From: JACKBK01 sp963707275
GTDB lineage: Bacteria > Chloroflexota > Anaerolineae > JAAEKA01
Assembly (NCBI GenBank): GCA_963707275.1
Contig: CAVPPH010000010.1
Location: forward strand, 248,001-312,000
Direction of reading: 5' to 3'
DNA length: 64,000 nucleotides
Shown here: piece by piece, positions 48,051 to 58,257 of the stretch
Position numbering within the stretch: position 1 is the stretch's first letter
Layout: each line of letters starts with the position of its first letter
Position numbers and translations under genes: made by a program
Notes under the pieces: model-generated
The model's input: only the letters and a program-made list of their open reading frames with translations
Databases searched by the model: none
What the model was told of the DNA's origin: nothing

Positions 48051-48797
48051 CGTAATCCCCCCGTCCACGACCAATACGCTGCCGGTGGTGAAGCTCGACG
48101 CGTCGGAGGCCAGGTAGAGGGCTGCGCCGGTCACTTCGTCCGGTTCGGCAATGCGACCCTGCGGCGTGGCGCGCTCGATGACTTGGTTGAGTGTGGGGTT
48201 GGTCCACAGCGCGGCCGAGAATTTCGTCTTGATGAAGCCGGGGGCAATGGCGTTGACCTGGATGTTGTCGCCGGCCAGCTCGGCCGCCAGCGCCTTGGTC
48301 AGCATGATAACAGCGGCCTTGCTGGTGCTGTAGATGCCCATCATCGGGCCGGGGTTGATGCCGGCGATGCTGGCCATGTTGATGATCTTGCCGCCGCCGG
48401 CCTGCTGCATGGCCGGCACGGCTGCTTTGGCCATGAAGAAGTAGCCCTTGACGTTGACCTCGAAGATCTTGTCCCAGTGGCTGCCCTCGGCGGTGAGAAT
48501 GGGGCCGAAGTGGGGATTGGCGGCCGCGTTGTTGACCAGGATGTCCAGCCGGCCGTATTCAGCCAGTGTGCGCTCGACGACCATGACGGCGTCGGCTTCG
48601 GAGCCAGCGTGCGCGGCGATGGCCAGCGCGCGGCCGCCCGCGTCGCGGATGCGTTGCGCGGCCGGCTCGACATTTTCCGGCTTACGGCTGGTAAGCACGA
48701 CCAATGCGCCCGCCTGAGCGAAGGCAGCGGCGATGGATTCACCGATGCCGCGTGAGGCGCCGGTGATGATTGCAACCTTGCCTGACAGGTTGTACAT
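48033..48797 (-). CDS. short-chain dehydrogenase/reductase (classical SDR)
   Basis: 254 residues, family-typical. Cofactor motif ITGASRGIGESIAAAF, NNAAAN, catalytic Ser in INMASIAG, and YSTSK (Y-x-x-x-K). The end GSVLVVDGGITLG is the usual C-terminus. Arg in LTSRKPE after beta-2 suggests NADP(H). The start at ATG 48797 is chosen for its ribosome site (GAAAGGAC). Role may be 3-oxoacyl-ACP reductase or sugar/alcohol dehydrogenase; no pathway partner is adjacent. Confidence 0.92.
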   Translation of the reverse strand: MYNLSGKVAIITGASRGIGESIAAAFAQAGALVVLTSRKPENVEPAAQRIRDAGGRALAIAAHAGSEADAVMVVERTLAEYGRLDILVNNAAANPHFGPILTAEGSHWDKIFEVNVKGYFFMAKAAVPAMQQAGGGKIINMASIAGINPGPMMGIYSTSKAAVIMLTKALAAELAGDNIQVNAIAPGFIKTKFSAALWTNPTLNQVIERATPQGRIAEPDEVTGAALYLASDASSFTTGSVLVVDGGITLGTIG

Positions 48798-48851
48798 TCG
48801 AGAAGTCCTTTCTGATGCCAGTCGGTGTAAATAGTTCATACCAAGCCTGTG

Positions 48852-49565
48852 TCACGCGCTGCCCGTCTCCAGTATCTCCTGTAGCCGGTCCACGACGTCC
48901 GGGTCCACGGGCAGCATCATCAGCTTGCGCTGGGTTGCATCGTGGTCGTAGTGCAGGTGATGGATCTGCAGGTCGCCATCGCGCCAGACGGCGTACGTGG
49001 CGTCTGGGATGCCGTTGCGCGGCTGACCCAGGCTGCCGGGGTTGACGATGATCGTGCCGCCCACCTTGCGCATGCCAGGCAGATGCGTGTGGCCGACCAG
49101 CAGCACGTCGGGACGGGGCGAAAGCTGCGCCACCTCGGCTTCCAACTCCTCCTGGCGCCCGCTGACCAGCGACAGCCGGCGCGCCAGCGGATCGCTGGGC
49201 ATCGCGTGGACGAGGTGAAACTGTGCGCCGTCCAGCTCAATGGTCTGGCTCAAGGGCAGTTCGCCCAGCCAGGCGCGGTCTGCGGCCGGCAGCACGCTTT
49301 GCGTGAAGTCGCGCATGGCGCGGTACTCGGCCAGCAGGCCTGGATTGACGCCCAACTCGCCGCCGAATGCGACGCCGTGGTCGTGGTTACCGCGCACCGC
49401 CGCCGTCGCGTTGCCGCGCACCCAGTCCAGGCAGCGCTTTGGGTCCGGGCCGAAGTTGACGATGTCGCCCAGGAACAGCACAGCGTCCGGCTGGCTCTCG
49501 ACGCGCTGTAGTGCTGACAGGGCCTCCCAGTTGGCGTGCAGGTCGGAGAAGATGATGAGTTTCAT
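48852..49565 (-). CDS. YfcE-like metallophosphoesterase
   Basis: 237 residues. All calcineurin-type motifs: FSDLHANWEAL (D-x-H), FLGDIVNFGPDPKRCLDWV (GD), RGNHDHGVAFGG (GNHD), LVHAMPSD and VGHTHLPGM (GHxH), with VNPGSLGQPRNG at the end. A cytoplasmic binuclear phosphoesterase; the substrate could be a phosphodiester or phosphoprotein. It follows the kinase gene on the same strand at 56 bp. Confidence 0.9.
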   Translation of the reverse strand: MKLIIFSDLHANWEALSALQRVESQPDAVLFLGDIVNFGPDPKRCLDWVRGNATAAVRGNHDHGVAFGGELGVNPGLLAEYRAMRDFTQSVLPAADRAWLGELPLSQTIELDGAQFHLVHAMPSDPLARRLSLVSGRQEELEAEVAQLSPRPDVLLVGHTHLPGMRKVGGTIIVNPGSLGQPRNGIPDATYAVWRDGDLQIHHLHYDHDATQRKLMMLPVDPDVVDRLQEILETGSA

Positions 49566-49589
49566 GAGGGCGCTTCCTGGTGGTGGACA

Positions 49590-49618
49590 GGCTCGGTCGG
49601 AGACCGGTCAGAGCAATG
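49590..49618. repeat. dispersed 29-bp repeat, copy 2
   Basis: Reverse complement of 11219-11247 with three differences, between the phosphoesterase start and the kinase stop. Confidence 0.7.
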
Positions 49619-49621
49619 GGC

Positions 49622-50859
49622 CTAGCGGGAGCTGGCGGGCAGAGTGAAGAAGAAGCGGGCGCCGCTGCCTTGCTCGCTCTCCACCCAAATCTGCCCGCCG
49701 TGCGCCTCAACAATGCTGTGGGCAATGGCGAGACCGAGGCCCGATCCACCGGTGGCGCGGCTGCGCGACTTCTCGCCGCGATAGAAACGGTCGAAGACAT
49801 GCGGCAGGTCAGCGGCTGCGATCCCTTCGCCGCTGTCGGCAACTTGCACGGTTACCCACTGACCGGCGCGGGCGGCGGACACCTGCACCTGGCCGCCGGG
49901 CGGGGTGTGCCGCAGCGCATTGCTGACGAGGTTGGACAGTACGCGCCGCGATCTGCTGCCCGTCGCCCAGGACGGGATCGACGCCCGCCTCGACCTGCCC
50001 GCTGAGCGACACCTCGCGTTGGACCGCCAGCGCCGCGAAGGACTCCAGCGTGTCGGAGATCAGATCGGAGATGGCGGTGGGACGGCGCTCCAGCTTCAGC
50101 CCGCCGGCGTCCATCTGCGCCAGGTTAAACAGGTCGTCGATCAGCAACGAGAGGGTTTTGATGTCGCGCTGCGAAGTCTGGAGGTAGCGTTTGGCGGTCG
50201 CCGGATCGTCCACCAGCCCGTCGGCCAGCGCGTCGATCATCACCCGGGTCGATGCCAGCGGTGTGCGCAGGTCGTGGCCGGCCCACGCGACCAGGTCCCG
50301 ACGCAGTTGCTCCAGCTCGCGCTGCTTGTGGTCCGCCTCTTGCAGCCGGTCGGCCATTTCATTGAAGGCGCGGGCCAGGTCGGCGATCTCGTCGTTGCCC
50401 GACACCGGCACCCGTACGGTCAGGTCGCCCTCGGCCACTGCCGCGGCCGCCGATGCTACGCGCTCGATGCGTTCGGTAAGCGTCGCCGATATGAAGTAGC
50501 CCAGCGCGACGGCGATGCCACCGGCGAACAGCCAACAGCACGGCCGCCAGCGACAGGTCGTGCGGGCTGGCGAACATCAGTCGCGCCGAAAAGCCGACGT
50601 TCAGGAAGGTCAGCAGGGTCGCCAGGATGTAGCCGGCCAGCAGTGACCATACCAGTCGCGGCGAGCGGCTGATCCAGCCCAGCCGGTACGCGCCGTAGCC
50701 GGCGGCCACCGAGACCAGCGCAGTAACGGACAGGAAGACCGCCATGGCGCGGATCTCTGCGCTGGGCGGGCGCATGATCAGCGCAAAGGCCAGCATTGCC
50801 AGCCCCAGCGCCAGCAGCACGCCGCCAATGAAACGTAGCGACAGGGTCCGGCGAGGCAT
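49622..50859 (-). CDS. sensor histidine kinase (frameshifted)
   Basis: About 412 residues over three frames. N-terminus with four membrane segments (FIGGVLLALGLAMLAFALIM and on), then HAMP (AAVAEGDLTVRVPVSGNDEI), the phospho-acceptor LVAWAGHDLRTPLASTRVMI, and the ATPase end NALRHTPPGG, VADSGEGIAAADLPHVFDRF and GSGLGLAIAHSIV. The frame changes are near 50525 and 49950. It follows its response regulator on the same strand, and the gap is 43 bases. The extracellular part is minimal, so the signal may be sensed in the membrane. Confidence 0.88.
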
Positions 50860-50902
50860 GTAGGTGGAGGGTCAAGGGTGTCGTTCATGAGTTGACCGCA
50901 CA

Positions 50903-51594
50903 CTACGGCTCAAACTTATATCCCACGCCCCACACAGTCTGGATGTAGCGCGGGTTGGATGGATCGGTTCGATCTTCTCGCGCAGCCGGCGGACGTGAAC
51001 CGTCACTGTGCTGGCATCGATGTACTCGGTGATGCCCCACACCAGGTCCAGCAACTGATCGCGGTTGAACACCTGGCGCGGGTGGCGGGCCAGCGTCCAC
51101 AGCAGGTCGAACTCGCGGGCCGTCAGCGTAATCTCCTGGTCATGCACCAGCGCCAGCCGCTTCTGCGGATCGACCGTCAGGTCTGTCGTAGACCAGGGGG
51201 CGCTCGCCGGCGACCTGCGCGGCCCGCTGGGTGCGGCGCAACACGGCGCGCACGCGGCTGACCAGCTCCTGCGGGCTGAACGGCTTGGTCACGTAGTCGT
51301 CGGCGCCCAGCTCCAGGCCGAGGATGCGGTCGGTCTCTTCGCTGCGGGCTGTCAGCATGATGATCGGTGTCTCGTCGGTCGCTGCGCAGCCGGCGGGTGA
51401 TCTCCAGCCCGTCCACGTGCGGCAGCATCAGATCCAGAACTACCAGGTCGAACTGTTGCGTTCGTCAGCTCGTCCAGCGCCGTCTGGCCGTCGCCTGCCA
51501 TGGTGACCGTGTAGCCGGCCCGCCGCAGATAGAGGCTGACCACTTCGCGAATGCTGGGTTCGTCATCAACAACCAGAATGTGCTGTCCGCTCAA
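50903..51594 (-). CDS. OmpR-family response regulator (frameshifted)
   Basis: About 230 residues in three frames. Receiver: HILVVDDEPSIREVVSLYLR (acidic pair), LMLPHVDGLEI region with phospho-Asp, MLTARSEETDRILGLELGAD and the Lys in YVTKPFSPQELV. DNA-binding winged helix: ITLTAREFDLLWTLARHPRQ and DASTVTVHVRRLREKIE, ending VWGVGYKFEP at TGA 50903. Three frame changes. Partner of the kinase downstream. Confidence 0.88.
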
Positions 51595-51782
51595 ATCAAT
51601 GCTCCTGTCTCGCCGGTTCGAACTCCAATCAGTCTACCAGCCAGTTCTTACGACACCCTTAAGCAATTGCCGCTGTAAGAGTTGCTTAATATTTGCGTGG
51701 TTCTATTGTAACGGACAGACTGATAGCTGGCAAGCGTCGCCGGCCTGATTGGTGTCGATATGAACATGATGGAGGTGGTTGG

Positions 51783-52586
51783 ATGATCAGGAATTTTGCA
51801 CGCCCAGGCGCTGGCCTGTTGATTCTGCTGGTGGCTGTGACTGCCTGTGCTTTGCCGGCTTCGCCAGAGACGGCCGGGCCAGCGGCTGTGGACAATCCGC
51901 CAGTCGTGGTTGAGACCTCTCCCGCGGTCGCTGTCGAAACGGTGACTGTCGCGCCCGGGCCTATCAGCGGGGAGGCAGCAACGGCCACGGAACAGCCTGC
52001 TGAAGCGGTCCCGCTGCTGGTGGAAACGCCGGCGAAGGTCGTCGCGACCGTTGAGCTGCAACCGGTCGAGGAGTCAAAAGTGGAAGAAGCAGCCGGGCCG
52101 ACCGACGAGCAGCAGTGGGTGCTGGATGGCTTGCCCAGCCTTGGCCGTGCGCCAGAGCTGCGCAACGAGGTGTGGCTGAACAGCGAGCCGTTGCGGTTGG
52201 CTGAGCTGCGCGGCAAGGTCGTGCTGCTGGATATGTGGACCTTTGGCTGAATTAACTGCATCCACACGATTCCCTCGTTGAGGGAATGGCACCAAAAGTA
52301 CACGGACGCAGGATTGGTCGTCATCGGCAATCACATGCCGGAATTCAACTACGAGAGCGATCTGGACAACGTCAAGGACGCGCTGGTGCGGCTGGACGTG
52401 CCCTATCCGGTCGCCATCGACAACGAGCGGCAGACGTGGCGAGCCTACAACAATCGCTACTGGCCGACCATCTACCTGATCGACAAGCAGGGCAATATCC
52501 GCTACACACACATCGGCGAAGGCGGCTACGCCGAGACCGAACGGGTCATCGACGCGCTGTTGGCTGAGCCTTATCAGATCCAGTGA
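51783..52586 (+). CDS. candidate selenoprotein: TlpA/DipZ-like thioredoxin-fold lipoprotein with UxxC motif
   Basis: 268 codons with one in-frame TGA at 52248-52250. ATG 51783, a signal peptide with lipobox (LLILLVAVTACALPASP), then a Val/Ala/Pro linker to ~residue 105 and a redoxin domain: LRLAELRGKVVLLDMWTFG, TGA, INCIHTIPSLREWHQKYTD and VIGNHMPEFNYESDLDNV, ending with AYNNRYWPTIYLIDKQG. In standard homologues the sequence here is W-T-(Y/F)-(S/G)-C-I-N-C, so TGA stands exactly at the first redox Cys (residue 156), with the resolving Cys at 159. The frame is unchanged on both sides and the bases after TGA form a hairpin. It should act in thiol-disulfide or peroxide reduction on the membrane surface. 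A point mutation TGC to TGA or base error is the alternative. Confidence 0.8.
52248..52287 (+). promoter_or_regulatory. bacterial SECIS-like element after in-frame UGA
   Basis: UGA at 52248-52250, then 18 nt, then ATTCCCTC-GTT-GAGGGAAT (52269-52287): an 8-bp perfect stem and a 3-nt loop beginning with G. Loop distance from UGA is 26 nt, within the range described for bSECIS elements (about 16-37), which also favour a G among the first loop bases. Confidence 0.65.
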
Positions 52587-52596
52587 TCAAGCGACG

Positions 52597-52654
52597 GTTT
52601 GTAGGAGCGACTTCAGCCGCCTCCGGAGGCGGCTGAAGTCGCTCCTACAAACCA
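52597..52654. repeat. 58-bp perfect palindrome
   Basis: 29-base arms (52597-52625 and 52626-52654) with no loop; the core is GCGACTTCAGCCGCC-TCC. The word GTAGGAGCGACTTCAG is of a REP-like type. It starts 11 bases after the selenoprotein-candidate stop. Confidence 0.9.
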
Positions 52655-52664
52655 GTCTGTCGAA

Positions 52665-52692
52665 GCCGGCTCCTTGCGGGAGCCGGCTTTTC
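52665..52692 (+). terminator. rho-independent terminator
   Basis: AGCCGGCTCC (52665-52674), loop TTGC, GGAGCCGGCT (52679-52688), then TTT. Follows the selenoprotein candidate. Confidence 0.8.
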
Positions 52693-52781
52693 GCGTTCTG
52701 GGAATCTCGCTGTTCTAGCGGAAATTGGGTCGTTAATTGGCATTTCTTATGATACATGTCATATTCGGCCCCTTGAACCCG

Positions 52782-52790
52782 TGTTATAAT
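52782..52790 (+). promoter_or_regulatory. extended -10 promoter of liv operon
   Basis: TGT-TATAAT (TGnTATAAT, extended -10) 78 bp before the livK ATG. No good -35, which an extended -10 tolerates. Confidence 0.5.
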
Positions 52791-52868
52791 AGGGCACTTT
52801 TTGGGTACTTGCACCTACCAATCTCACCGTCGTCCGTCTTTTTCACCAATCACAAAGGAGTGACCCCT

Positions 52869-54201
52869 ATGAAACGACTGACCATCCTCGCTTCGGTTCT
52901 ATTGATCATGGTTCTTCTGGCGGCTTGCGCTGGCCCCGCCACGCCTGCGCCTGCATCTGCCCCTGCTGACACTGCCAGCGAGCCGGCTGCCGATACCAGC
53001 AGCCCGGCATCGGAGCCAGCAGCCAGCGCCCAGGAAGTGCTCATCGGCTACACCGCCTCCAACACCGGCAAGTACAACGTCGAGTCGGACCGCCAGGTCA
53101 ACGGCTTCAACCTGTGGATGAAGCAGGTCAACGATGCCGGCGGCATCGACGCTGCCCGACGGCACCGTGCTCACGTTTGACGGGCAAGTCCTACGACGAC
53201 GAGTCCAACACCGAGCGCGTGCAGGAACTCTACACCCGGCTGGCCACCGAGGACGGCGCCGACTTCCTGATCAGCCCCTACTCCAGCGGTCTGACCTCGG
53301 CCTCATCGGTCATCGCCGAGCAGTACGGCAAGGTGATGATCACCACCGGCGCCGCCTCCGACGACACCTACAAGCAGGGCTACACCGGCGTCTATCAGGC
53401 CTACACCCCGGCCAGCAAGTACCTGACCGGCGCAGTGGACATGCTCAAGGCCGACGCGCCCGATGTCAAGAAGCTCGCCATTGTCCACGAGAACGACAAG
53501 TTCTCCACCGACGTGGCCGAGTCGGCCAAGGCCTATGCCGAGGGACAGGGCTACGAGATCGTGCTGTTCGAGGGCTACGACTCGGACACCACCGACTTTG
53601 CTCCCTTCATCAACAAGATCCAGCAGTCGGCGCCCGACGCCATCCTGGGCGGCGGCCACTTCCAGGACGGCAGCACCTTTGCCCGCCAGTTGGCTGAGAA
53701 GCAGATTGACGTGCCGTACGTGGCGCTGCTGGTCGCGCCGCCTGAGCCGACCTTCGCCGAGCTGGGCGACGCCGCCGTGGGCGTCATCGGCCCCAGCCAG
53801 TGGGAGCCGCAGGCCAAGTTCACGGCCGAAGCTGCGGCCGCCGACGGGCCTGGCGTGGGCCGGCCCCACCGGTGAAGAGTTCGTCAACGGCCTACAAGGC
53901 CGCCTACGGCGAGGAGCCATCCTACCACGCCGCCGGCGGCTACGTCGCCGGGCTGATGCTGGCGGAAGCGATCAAGAACGCCGACTCGCTGGACGACGCC
54001 GCCGTCAAGAAGGCTCTGGACGAGATGGACCTGCTGACCTTCTACGGCCACATCAAGTTCGACACCGGCGCCGAGGCCCACGGCCTGCAGATCGGCCACG
54101 ACATGGTCTACGTCCAGTGGCAGAAGGACGCCGCCGGCAACCTGGTCAAGGAGGTGGTCTGGCCGGCCGCCGGCCGCACCGCGGACCCCATCACGCGTTA
54201 G
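52869..54201 (+). CDS. livK: branched-chain amino-acid-type ABC transporter substrate-binding lipoprotein (frameshifted)
   Basis: About 444 residues. Signal and lipobox LIMVLLAACAGP, a Ala/Pro/Ser linker, then the periplasmic-binding-protein type I fold: EVLIGYTASNTGKYNVESDR, GADFLISPYSSGLTSASSVI, KKLAIVHENDKFSTDVAESA, DAAVGVIGPSQW and TFYGHIKFDTGAEAHGLQI. Frame changes near 53150, 53185, 53845 and 53893 look like one-base insertions (for example GACGGGCAAG for GACGGCAAG). It starts a liv operon (K-H-M-G-F order). The ligand could be an amino acid, amide or urea. A terminator-like hairpin after it may lower expression of the genes downstream. Confidence 0.92.
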
Positions 54202-54213
54202 AAACTAAATCTG

Positions 54214-54245
54214 AGACCCGGCTTTCGCAAGAAAGCCGGGTCTTG
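54214..54245 (+). terminator. hairpin between livK and livH
   Basis: AGACCCGGCTTTC (54214-54226), GCAA loop, GAAAGCCGGGTCT (54231-54243). Inside the operon it probably works as an attenuator or stabiliser that favours livK. Confidence 0.75.
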
Positions 54246-54355
54246 CATCCTGGCCTGACTGGCGGCGCTGGCTTTCTTGGCTGCGCCTGGCCGGCGCCTG
54301 TCTTCGGCAGGCTGCGCTGCATCCGAAGCATCATGTGTATCCTGGAGGACACCAC

Positions 54356-55217
54356 ATGTTTGATCAGTTGTTCGCATCGCTGACCGACGGCATGCTGGTG
54401 GGCGTTGTCTACGGCCTGGCGGCCATGGGGCTGACGCTGATCTTCGGCGTCATGAACGTCATCAACCTGGCCCACGGCCCGATCATCGCCCTCGGCATGT
54501 TCGGCGTCTATCTCTGCTACACCGTGCTCGGCCTCAATCCGTTCATCGGGCCTGATCCTGACGGCCATGCTGGGCCTGCTTCTGGGCGTCATCATCTACT
54601 GGGCCGCCGTGCATCGGGTCATCGACGCGCCCCATCTGTCCAGCCTGCTCTCGACCTTCTCGGTCAACATGATCATCATCGGCATCGGCACGGCCGTCTT
54701 TTCAACGTCGTTTCCGCAACGTGGACTACAGCCTGGGCATCGTCGTCATCGGTCCGATCACCGTTCCTGGCACTCGGCTGACCTCGGCGCTGCTGGCGCT
54801 GCTGGTCACGGGGCTGCTCTACCTCTTCCTCTACCGCACCCGGCCGGGCAAGTACATCCGCGCGGTGGCCAACAACCGCACCTCGGCCGAGCTGATGGGC
54901 ATTCCGTCCAATCGCGTGCTGGCGCTGAGCTTCGGCCTTGGCACGATGCTGGCGGCCGTCGCCGGCGGGCTGATCGCCATGTCGCTGCCCTTCACGATTC
55001 TGTCCGGCGGCTCTACGAGCTGAAGAGCTTCGTCATCGTGGTGCTGGGCGGGCTGGGCAATCCCCTCGGCGCGCTGCTGGGCGGCGTGATCCTGGGGCTG
55101 ATCGAGGGCCTGGTGCCGGTCTTCATGAAGACCACCTGGGTGCCGGTGCTCGAGTTCGTGCTCTTCATCCTGATCCTGCTGGTTCGCCCCCAGGGCCTGT
55201 TTGGAGCGAAGCAATAA
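54356..55217 (+). CDS. livH: ABC transporter permease LivH (frameshifted)
   Basis: About 287 residues. ATG 54356 with GGAGGAC upstream. SLTDGMLVGVVYGLAAMGLT and FGVMNVINLAHG are standard LivH opening motifs, and RAVANNRTSAELMGIPSNRV is the cytoplasmic loop that touches the ATPases. The end VRPQGLFGAKQ fits the family. Frame changes near 54550, 54705 and 55010. Confidence 0.92.
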
Positions 55218-56204
55218 TGAGAATACTGCGCAACCCCGGCTTCTGGATCGCCGTCGGCGGTGGTGGCCGTCGTCATTGCCTGCGGCGCGACCGGCAGGCG
55301 CCATCCGGCGCGAGACCTGGTTCACCGTGCTGCTGTTCGTCGGCCTGGCCTCCAGCTTGAACATCCTGCTGGGCTACACCGGCTATGTCAGCTTCGGCCA
55401 CATCGTCTTCTTCGGCTTCGGCGGCTACATCGGCTTCTACGCCATCGACGAACTGGGCATGGAACTTGCTGGCCGGCGGCGCTGCTGGGCGGCGCTGGTG
55501 GCCGGCCTTGCTGGCCCTGCTGCTGGGTCTGGCCATCCTGCGGCTGCGCGGCGCCTACTTTGCCCTGGCGACCATCGGCATCAACGAGGCCATGAAGGCG
55601 CTGGTGATCAACATCCCGGCGCTGGGCGGCCCCAACGGCATGGAACTCAACTTCTCCGTCTATCACGGCTACGGCGGCCCGGCCAAGGCGCTCTGGATCG
55701 TCTACTGGAGCGTGGCAGCCATCGCGCTGATCGTGGTGATCACCAGCTATCGTGGTCAAGAAGTCCAAGTTCGGCCTGGGGCTGATGGCCATCCGCGAGG
55801 ACGAGGATGCGGCCGAGGTCATGGGCGTGGTCGCGCCCCGCGCCAAGACCTGGGCCTACGTGCTCTCGGCCTTCTTCCCCGGCATTCTGGGCGTGCTCTT
55901 CTTCTTCAAGCAGGGCATCATCGAGCCGGGCAGCGCCTTCCGTCTGCACATGTCCATCGAGACTGCTGGTGATGGTGATGCTGGGCGGCCCGGGCACGGT
56001 GCTGGGGCCGATCCTGGGCGCCGGCGCCTATCAGAGCCTGCGCGGCACGCTGCTGACCAGCGACCTTGAACTGCTGGGCATGAAAGTGAAGGATATCCAA
56101 CTGGCCGTGGCTGGCGTCCTGCTGCTGATCATCGTGCTGTTCATCCCCGTGGGCGCTGTCGGCTGGCTGCGCTCCCGGTCCACAACCCTGCGGAGGGTAC
56201 TGGA

Positions 56205-56208
<4 letters not shown>
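55217..56208 (+). CDS. livM: ABC transporter permease LivM (frameshifted)
   Basis: About 330 residues, starting on the last base of the livH stop. ETWFTVLLFVGLASSLNILL, GYTGYVSFGHIVFFGFGGYI (the LivM signature) and MAIREDEDAAEVMGV coupling loop. Last membrane helix LAVAGVLLLIIVLFIPVG. Several one-base changes (near 55260, 55470, 55505, 55755, 55965). It overlaps livG by ATGA. Confidence 0.92.
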
Positions 56209-56964
<756 letters not shown>

Positions 56965-56965
56965 C

Positions 56966-57679
56966 ATGGCGCTGCTGGAAGTACGCAACGTCACATCTGG
57001 CTATGGCGAGCTGCAGATCCTGTGGGGCGCATCGCTGGCGGTGGAGCGAGGGCAGCTTGACCGCGCTGGTCGGCTCCAACGGCGCCGGCAAGACGACGCT
57101 GCTGCGCACCGTCGTGGGGCAGATCAAGCCCTGGCAAGGCCAGGTCATCTTCGACGGCCAGGATGTCAGCAAGCTGCCCAGCCACCAGCAAGGCCGAGAT
57201 GGGCCTGATCATGGTGCCGGAGGGCCGCCAGCTCTTCACCGACATGACCGTGCAGGAAAACCTGGAGATGGGCGCGACGCCCAAGCGGGCGCGCGCCAAC
57301 GCCGCGCAGAAACCTGGAGAAGGTCTTCACCATCTTTCCCCGGCTCAAGGAGCGAGCGGCGCAGAAGTCGGGCACCATGAGCGGCGGCGAGCAGCAGATG
57401 CTGGCCGTGGCGCGCGGCATCATGGCCGAGCCGGAGATCCTGATGATCGACGAGCTGTCGCTGGGCCTGGCGCCGGTGCTGACGCTGGACCTCTTCCAGT
57501 CGCTGCGCCAACTGCGCAACGAGGGGCTGACCATCCTGCTGGTGGAGCAGAACGTGCGCATGGCGCTCAAGGTCAGCGACTACGCCTACGTGCTCAGCGA
57601 GGGCAAGAATGAAGTCCACGGCCCCTCCAAGGAAGTCGAAAAGGACGAAGCCGTGCAGGAGGCCTATCTGGGAATCTAA
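56966..57679 (+). CDS. livF: ABC transporter ATPase LivF (frameshifted)
   Basis: About 237 residues from ATG 56966, one base after the livG stop. Walker A ALVGSNGAGKTTLLRTVVGQ, MGLIMVPEGRQLFTDMTVQE, signature TMSGGEQQMLAVARG, Walker B ILMIDELSLGLAPVL, and LLVEQNVRMAL. Frame changes near 57055, 57190 and 57312. Last gene of the operon; a 16-bp hairpin terminator follows. Confidence 0.93.
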
Positions 57680-57714
57680 CCGCCGCCGGTAGCAGGCTGG
57701 CGATCTGGTGTGCT

Positions 57715-57751
57715 GAGAAGTCCGACTTTTTCGGCAAAAGTCGGACTTCTC
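57715..57751. terminator. terminator of the liv operon
   Basis: GAGAAGTCCGACTTTT (57715-57730) and AAAAGTCGGACTTCTC (57736-57751), 16-bp perfect stem. The A/T ends let it work in both directions. Same word family as 23174-23205. Confidence 0.85.
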
Positions 57752-57838
57752 GCGTCCGCCGACCAGCGCCAGCGCAGTTGTCGAAACACCACCGGCGTGC
57801 TATCATCGCAACGTATCCCAACGAATGAAGGACAATCG

Positions 57839-58250
57839 ATGTCACAAACACTCGCCAACGTCACCCTGGTCGTCCGCGACTATGACGAAGCTATCGCGTA
57901 TTTCACCGGCGCGCTGGGCTTCAAGCTGATCGAGGATGCGCCGCTGGGCGGCGGCAAGCGCTGGGTGGTCGTCGCCCCGGACGGCGACGGGACGGGGCTG
58001 CTGCTGGCGCGCGCCGCGTCCCCTGAACAGGAAGCCGGCTGTCGGCAACCAGACCGGCGGTCGCGTCGCATTCTTCCTGCATACCGACAATTTCGCCCTT
58101 GACTATGCCAGGATGCAAGTGGCAGGTGTCGTGTTTCTGGAGGAGCCGCGCGATGAGCCGTACGGCACGGTGGTCGTCTTCGAGGATCTATACGGCAACA
58201 AATGGGATCTCGTGCAGCCGCGCCGTGGCCAGAGCGACGCACCGAAATGA
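57839..58250 (+). CDS. VOC/glyoxalase-family protein (one frameshift)
   Basis: About 137 residues from ATG 57839. NVTLVVRDYDEAIAYFTGAL and GFKLIEDAPLGGGKRWVVVA match the first beta-alpha-beta-beta-beta unit, and FFLHTDNFALDYARMQVAGV, PYGTVVVFEDLYGNKWDLVQ the second, with the usual metal-site Glu (FEDLYGN). One base change near 58035. Enzymatic role unknown (dioxygenase, isomerase or antibiotic resistance type). Confidence 0.88.
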
Positions 58251-58257
58251 GGATTTC

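Noticed and set aside
53100..53200. Programmed frameshift in livK
   Set aside because: No slippery heptamer or pseudoknot, and all five liv genes have several scattered shifts.
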